64,000 bases of DNA, from assembly GCF_011075055.1 (NCBI RefSeq), contig NC_058153.1, forward strand, positions 2,418,001 to 2,482,000. Direction: 5' to 3'. Under the pieces are notes generated by a model. It saw nothing but the letters and a program-made list of their open reading frames with translations, did not search any database and was not told the origin of the DNA. Below, one piece after another: positions 55,320-64,000 of this stretch; within the stretch, counting starts at the first letter, position 1; the number at the start of each line of letters is the position of its first letter. This stretch comes from Mangifera indica. Taxonomy: Eukaryota; Streptophyta; Magnoliopsida; Sapindales; Anacardiaceae. The position numbers and the translations under genes are program-made.

Positions 55320-57379
55320 TTAGTTAACTATTTTTTGAGTCCAACGATTTTAAATATTAATTTGATCCTTCTTATTTTTAAATTACTACTATTTTATTAA
55401 ATTTAATATAATTTTCATTCCCATTTAATATGGAAATAAAGTAATTTTACGATCTCAATTTGATAGAAAATATTTACTTTTAAATAACTGATATAAAATA
55501 ATATTAAAACATGTTTCGATATGTCATTTTACATAAGAGATATTCAAATACTTGCGAAGTTAATTCATCAGTAAATAATATATTTTTTTGTTATTCATTT
55601 AACTTATCCTTTCAAAATAGCTTACTATCTTATGATAGTTTTTCGTTATTTTACTATCATCATGTGACTTTAATTAATCAAAAGTTTTACTTTATAATAA
55701 AATAATGGTTTTTTTTTGTAAATAAATAAAGTTTATTTAGACTTTTAGATATATTATAAGAAAGATTTAATAAAAATATTCTACGTGAGATTTACAAAGA
55801 TAAATTTAGGGGATGATAGCATGATGTCGTCTAAAATTCTTATTTAAAAAACCATATTTCAGTCATTTCAAGACTAAGTTAAAGGAGGTAATTTTGGGAC
55901 GATAGCCTTGAGATGTTGAATGGACTGGGTGTGTACATGAGACAACTCACTCTTTACTAAGTAAAGAGAGTAAGACAAATAGTAATTTGAAACAAGGTCC
56001 AAAATTATAATATTTAAAATGATTGGACTACAAGGTCGATAGAAAAGAATTATGTCCTGATATACAGTCAACCGCACTTCAACGTGAAGGTTCTTAATTT
56101 GTTTTAATTTCTGTCGTTTTTAAAAAACAGATCGCTTGACAAGTCAACATGTCAACTCGGAACGCGGGTTGGCCCGAGAGCAACCAATCTAAGTGCATCG
56201 TAATTTTCTTGCGAGCAATTCCATACCTCCTTCACTCAATGCTTTGCTTGAAGGTTCAGAAAGACTGACTTGGCGTCAACAAAATAATGGAACCCAAAAT
56301 TATTACATGCCTCCTTCACTCAATGCTTTGCTTGAAGGTTCAGAAAGACTGACTTGATATCAACAAAATAATGGAACCCAAAATTACTCGATAACCTATC
56401 GATGTTGTAATTTCCTGATTTAATATCCTAATTTATTGTCAAAATACTATCTATTTTAATTTATTTATAAGTTTTACAATTTAAAACATACCAACTCACA
56501 AACTAGACGCACATCCATACCCAACTCCTGTTTCATATTTTACGAATTTGTTTAAGAGTGGGACAAAAGACTTGTAGATTAATTTGCTGCAGATCATTTG
56601 AAGATTCAAATTCTAAAACCATTTGATGGGGTATCTAAATCTTTCTTTGTCACGTTGACTGCTGACTTAACATTAATATTCCATGCTTAGCAAACGGACA
56701 CAACACAACCTCTCAGAGACGATAAAGCAGGGGGAATGGTCCCAATTTCTGATTAGAGTTGCTTTTGGTCTTGTTCTTATTAGCAGCCTTAACCCGAAGA
56801 AAATTGATTTCTGCCCGCTAAGAAGAACAATCTAGCGTGAGAGAAATTCCAGGCGCCATGAAGGGAATCACCTACTATAGTGCAACTTAGCTGCCCGCAA
56901 CAACCACTAGGATTGTATTTAATCCAAATTGAGTCCAAACTCATTTAATTTCGAATTTAATTCGACTTGAGTAAAACTAAACTCAACTTGAGTTCAAATT
57001 TGCCTCAAAGCTATCTTGAATCGAGGAGAAAAAAAAAAAACCTAGAATCATCCCTAAAATAAAACTAAACTCAACTCGAGTTCAAGTATGCCTAACCTGG
57101 TATTTTAACAATAGATTCGGCCATTAATGAAATTTCTATTTTTCATTTTTCTTTCTTAGGAATAAACAAATACAACAATTAACTTGAGCAATTACTTCAT
57201 ACAAGAAAAATGGTGGTTTTTTTTTCTTTTTTCAAAAACTGGGATTAAAAATCTAAAAGATGGTACCCTTGTTAACAAACAGCCAGGCAGAGAGACTGTC
57301 CTGCAAATATTCAAAGACAACAAGCATAGCGCTAATTGAATATTGTTCAAACGACCAAGTAGATAACACAGGAGAGATA
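55320..57379. other. Intergenic between EG45-like gene and RPT6
   Basis: 55322-56560 is DNA absent from the duplicate region C1 (probable insertion, edges unclear). 56560-56790 matches 26605-26840. 56900-57120 is AT-rich. No gene supported; ORFs at 55511 and 56077 have AT-driven composition. Confidence 0.5.
56226..56393. repeat. 84-bp tandem duplication
   Basis: CCTCCTTCACTCAATGCTTT occurs at 56226 and 56310, with the following DNA nearly identical through AATGGAACCCAAAATTA. Non-coding. Confidence 0.85.
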
Positions 57380-61623
<4,244 letters not shown>

Positions 61624-61716
61624 CGATCGTGTCCCAGTCAAATTTCTTTGGGATCAAGCTTTCTGTTTGGTTATCCCTCTGCCTGTATACTTCGATTGGT
61701 GTTTGTTGCCTACTGC

Positions 61717-61796
61717 TGGGCCTAAGGAGGCTTAATGTCAAATCGATGGACCGCAGAAGGAGCCCTTTTGTGAGGGGTTTTTAAAATAAAGGCCCA
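61717..61796 (-). promoter_or_regulatory. Paired site II elements upstream of RPT6
   Basis: TGGGCC at 61717-61722 and, inverted, GGCCCA at 61791-61796; 95-175 bp upstream of the RPT6 ATG. Site II pairs are known in promoters of plant housekeeping genes. Confidence 0.45.
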
Positions 61797-61799
61797 CTT

Positions 61800-63800
61800 A
61801 TTTTATAAGAATATTATTAATTTAATCTCTTTAACACGGATTAATTTAATTTAATTTTTCTCTCGTCCCTCTTCTCCTTAGACAACAGTCTTAGAGTTGA
61901 ACTAAACTTAGCTCATTTTATATGAAATCAAGTTTAAACTCAAACTCTTTTTAAGGGAGTTAAGTTCAAACTCAAACTAAATTTTAAGTTTGATTCGATA
62001 TTAAGATGATATTATTTTAATATATATTAGTCAAAACGATGTCGTTTGATATTGAATTTTTCAAATTCGCAAGCTAGACAAGTCGAACACTCCTAAAGCT
62101 TGAGTTTAAACTCGAAAATATTGAATTCTTATATTTGAGTTTGCTTGAACTAAGCTCATTTTAAACTTATTTAAACTGAACTCAAATTTAAATAAGTTTG
62201 ATTTGAATCTAGTTCTACTCAACCTATCGATCTATATCTATTTTTTTATGAATTCTCATTTTGAAAACACAATTAAACAACAAAGGTATTACACTCCGGT
62301 ATTAAGTTCAATTATTATATCAAATTTGTTAATCAAATTCCAAAACATTAAATTCAAGAATAATGATTTTTTTAACACAATTATTCATGAACCTAATGTT
62401 TTCGAACAAAGTTAGGGAGTAGATACTTCGGGTTTGAATTTGATTGTCGTTTTGATGATTAAATTGTGAATGTATTTAAAATTAAAGATAGTAGATACCA
62501 ATCGCGTTAGTCTTGGGTTCATAACTAATTTTCGCATGTTAGGCTTGGGGGTCATTGTAAATATTTTTGGTTGAGATGGGGTGAAATGGGTATAATATAA
62601 TGATTTTAAAATATGGGGGTAATATAATTTTTACCCCTTAGCATATGGAGACATGAACCATGCAAAATCTTGAGCATAAACTTATTAAACATTTATGAGT
62701 GATAATGATAAACATTTTATGGTTATAGAGAGTGATAATGATAGATAAGTGTAATAGTTTTAAATTAATAAAAACAAAATTTTACCATCTAGTATATGAA
62801 TTTTTTTCTTTTTCTTTTTTGTGATAAATAAGATTATTTTATATATTTATATATTATTATTATTATAAAATTAATGAAAATGATCAATGTCGTTGTCTTA
62901 CTTAAGTAAGAAGAATAATGGACTATTATAAATAATAATGTAATGAGCTATATTAGAGAAAAAATATAAAATAATTAAAATCCATTCTAACCTAACATGC
63001 AACGGGTTGGTTGAATTATTGAGTTATCGTTTATGTATTGATGGTGGACACTTCAGAAAGAATATCAATTTTTTTTTTTTTAAATCAATATTAATATTCA
63101 ACCTCTCTAAATGTCATAGAAAAGGGTTACGAAATTGAACAACATAAGTAAGAAGAAGATAATGTATAACAACTAATTACATAATAACACATTATTATTT
63201 ATACTCACTTTGATTTTTTTAATTAAAAACCTTACCCATATTGATTGGATAGATAAATCTAAGGCAAGGTGATCAAATCTACAATTACTGTATTAGGTAA
63301 ATCAAAGTTTCATAATTATGATAGAGACTAGAATCCAAATTTTTTTCTTTAGAAATTTTAATACTCTATTAGTTTTGCTAACGTTTAAGGTCAACTTTGG
63401 TAGTTATCATAAATGTATAAAACGGTTTTCTGAAACTATAGTGTATAAACGAAATATCAATAAATTTATGGGGCTAAATTTTTTTTTTAAATTCAGAATA
63501 AAAAATGAAAAAAATTCCGCATATATAAGATGACATCCGGCGTAAAGTGTTTTTCTTGTAACTCGAGTTACCCAGCCAGGTCCAGCTCTGTTTCTTGTAT
63601 GATAAAATTGGTTGTAGTTTTCTCTCACTTTTTGTTTTCGACTCCCTGAAACCATTGAACATCAGAGCCTCGGCCCTAGGGTTAGGAGGCGTGGATTTAT
63701 ACAAATTGCCCCAATAGCACCCGCTATATCCATTTCTGTAAATCTATTTTTTGTTGATATCATTTTCTGATCACAATTTAAAACCATTTTAATTGAATTT
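61800..63800. other. Intergenic between divergent RPT6 and STRAP genes
   Basis: AT-rich with TTGAGTTTAAACTCAA-like degenerate inverted sequence around 61890-62220. Promoter and leader of the STRAP gene presumably lie in 63530-63815. No other gene seen. Confidence 0.5.
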
Positions 63801-63815
63801 TGATTATTTAAAGGG

Positions 63816-64000
63816 ATGGATAAGAAAAAGATTGCCGTTCCGCTTGTATGCCACGGTCATTCTAGGCCTGTAGTGGATCTGTTTTATAGTCCCATCACCC
63901 CCGATGGATTTTTCCTCATCAGTGCTAGCAAGGGTACGCGTCTCTTCGCTTTCTTTATTGGGTTCTTTTTGCTGTTATTTTATTATAATGTCATAAATTT
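63816..64000 (+). CDS. STRAP-like WD40 protein, first exon (cut by window edge)
   Basis: First exon 63816-63933 encodes MDKKKIAVPLVCHGHSRPVV, DLFYSPITPDGFFLISASK, then a split codon at a GTACGC donor. This matches the start of plant serine/threonine kinase receptor-associated protein (STRAP)-like WD40 proteins, whose first WD repeat continues DG(S/T)PMLRNGETGDWIGTF. STRAP-like proteins are WD-repeat scaffolds; the mammalian member works with the SMN complex and TGF-beta receptors, and the plant role is less clear. The rest of the gene lies outside the window, so only the N-terminus supports the call. Confidence 0.8.
   Translation, partial: MDKKKIAVPLVCHGHSRPVVDLFYSPITPDGFFLISASKGTRLFAFFIGFFLLLFYYNVIN

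Overview
This window is nuclear DNA of a dicotyledonous plant. The evidence is: spliced genes with short exons and AT-rich introns; plant-only families (AKT1 shaker K+ channel with ankyrin repeats and a KHA domain, EG45/plant natriuretic peptide-like protein, plant Ran); site II (TGGGCC) promoter elements; a Ty1/copia element primed by initiator-Met tRNA; and several MITE families. I cannot name the species from sequence alone.

Layout, left to right. (1) 1-3.05 kb: 'module 0', fragments of a Ran GTPase gene on the minus strand, with a transposable element carrying a palindromic 51-bp minisatellite. (2) 3.06-15.6 kb: segmental duplication unit A. It holds a small conserved plant gene (intact here), an AKT1 K+ channel gene with two 1-nt deletions, and the 3' half of a RING-CH gene cut off at the unit's right edge. 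(3) 15.6-17.97 kb: 'module 1', with an RPT6 exon-5 fragment, a Ran 5' fragment and a Ran 3'-tail chimera. (4) 17.97-22.86 kb: a young copia element (LTRs identical by eye) preceded by an unrelated LTR; both lie inside one GATGC target-site duplication. (5) 22.86-27.0 kb: a 48-bp repeat ORF, then a decayed copy of the region found at about 52-57 kb, including a dead EG45-like gene. (6) 27.0-31.9 kb: 'module 2' (RPT6 exon 6/5 fragment, Ran head, Ran-tail chimera with an intact ORF). (7) 32-34.2 kb: AT-rich, transposon remnants. (8) 34.2-47.4 kb: unit B, the sister of unit A, with an intact AKT1 gene (10 exons, 873 codons) and a broken copy of the small gene. (9) 46.4-49.6 kb: the full-length RING-CH gene, frame-broken in exon 5 as given. 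(10) 50-55.3 kb: tandem 0.88-kb duplication, microsatellites and an intact EG45-like gene. (11) 57.4-61.6 kb: intact RPT6 (26S proteasome ATPase, 9 exons, 419 aa). (12) 63.8 kb to the end: first exon of a STRAP-like WD40 gene.

The probable working genes are AKT1 (unit B), the small plant gene (unit A), the EG45-like gene, RPT6 and STRAP. They are unrelated housekeeping or transport functions and form no operon-like system. The novelty is in the architecture. Two units have decayed reciprocally: AKT1 survives in B and the small gene in A. A three-copy chimera joins a one-helix membrane segment to the C-terminal tail of Ran. A heterologous LTR and a copia element appear to have integrated as one unit. 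All frame-breaking 1-nt indels outside the Ran modules are homopolymer length changes in the duplicated units or in the RING-CH gene, while the single-copy genes are clean, so a consensus-polishing artefact must be excluded.
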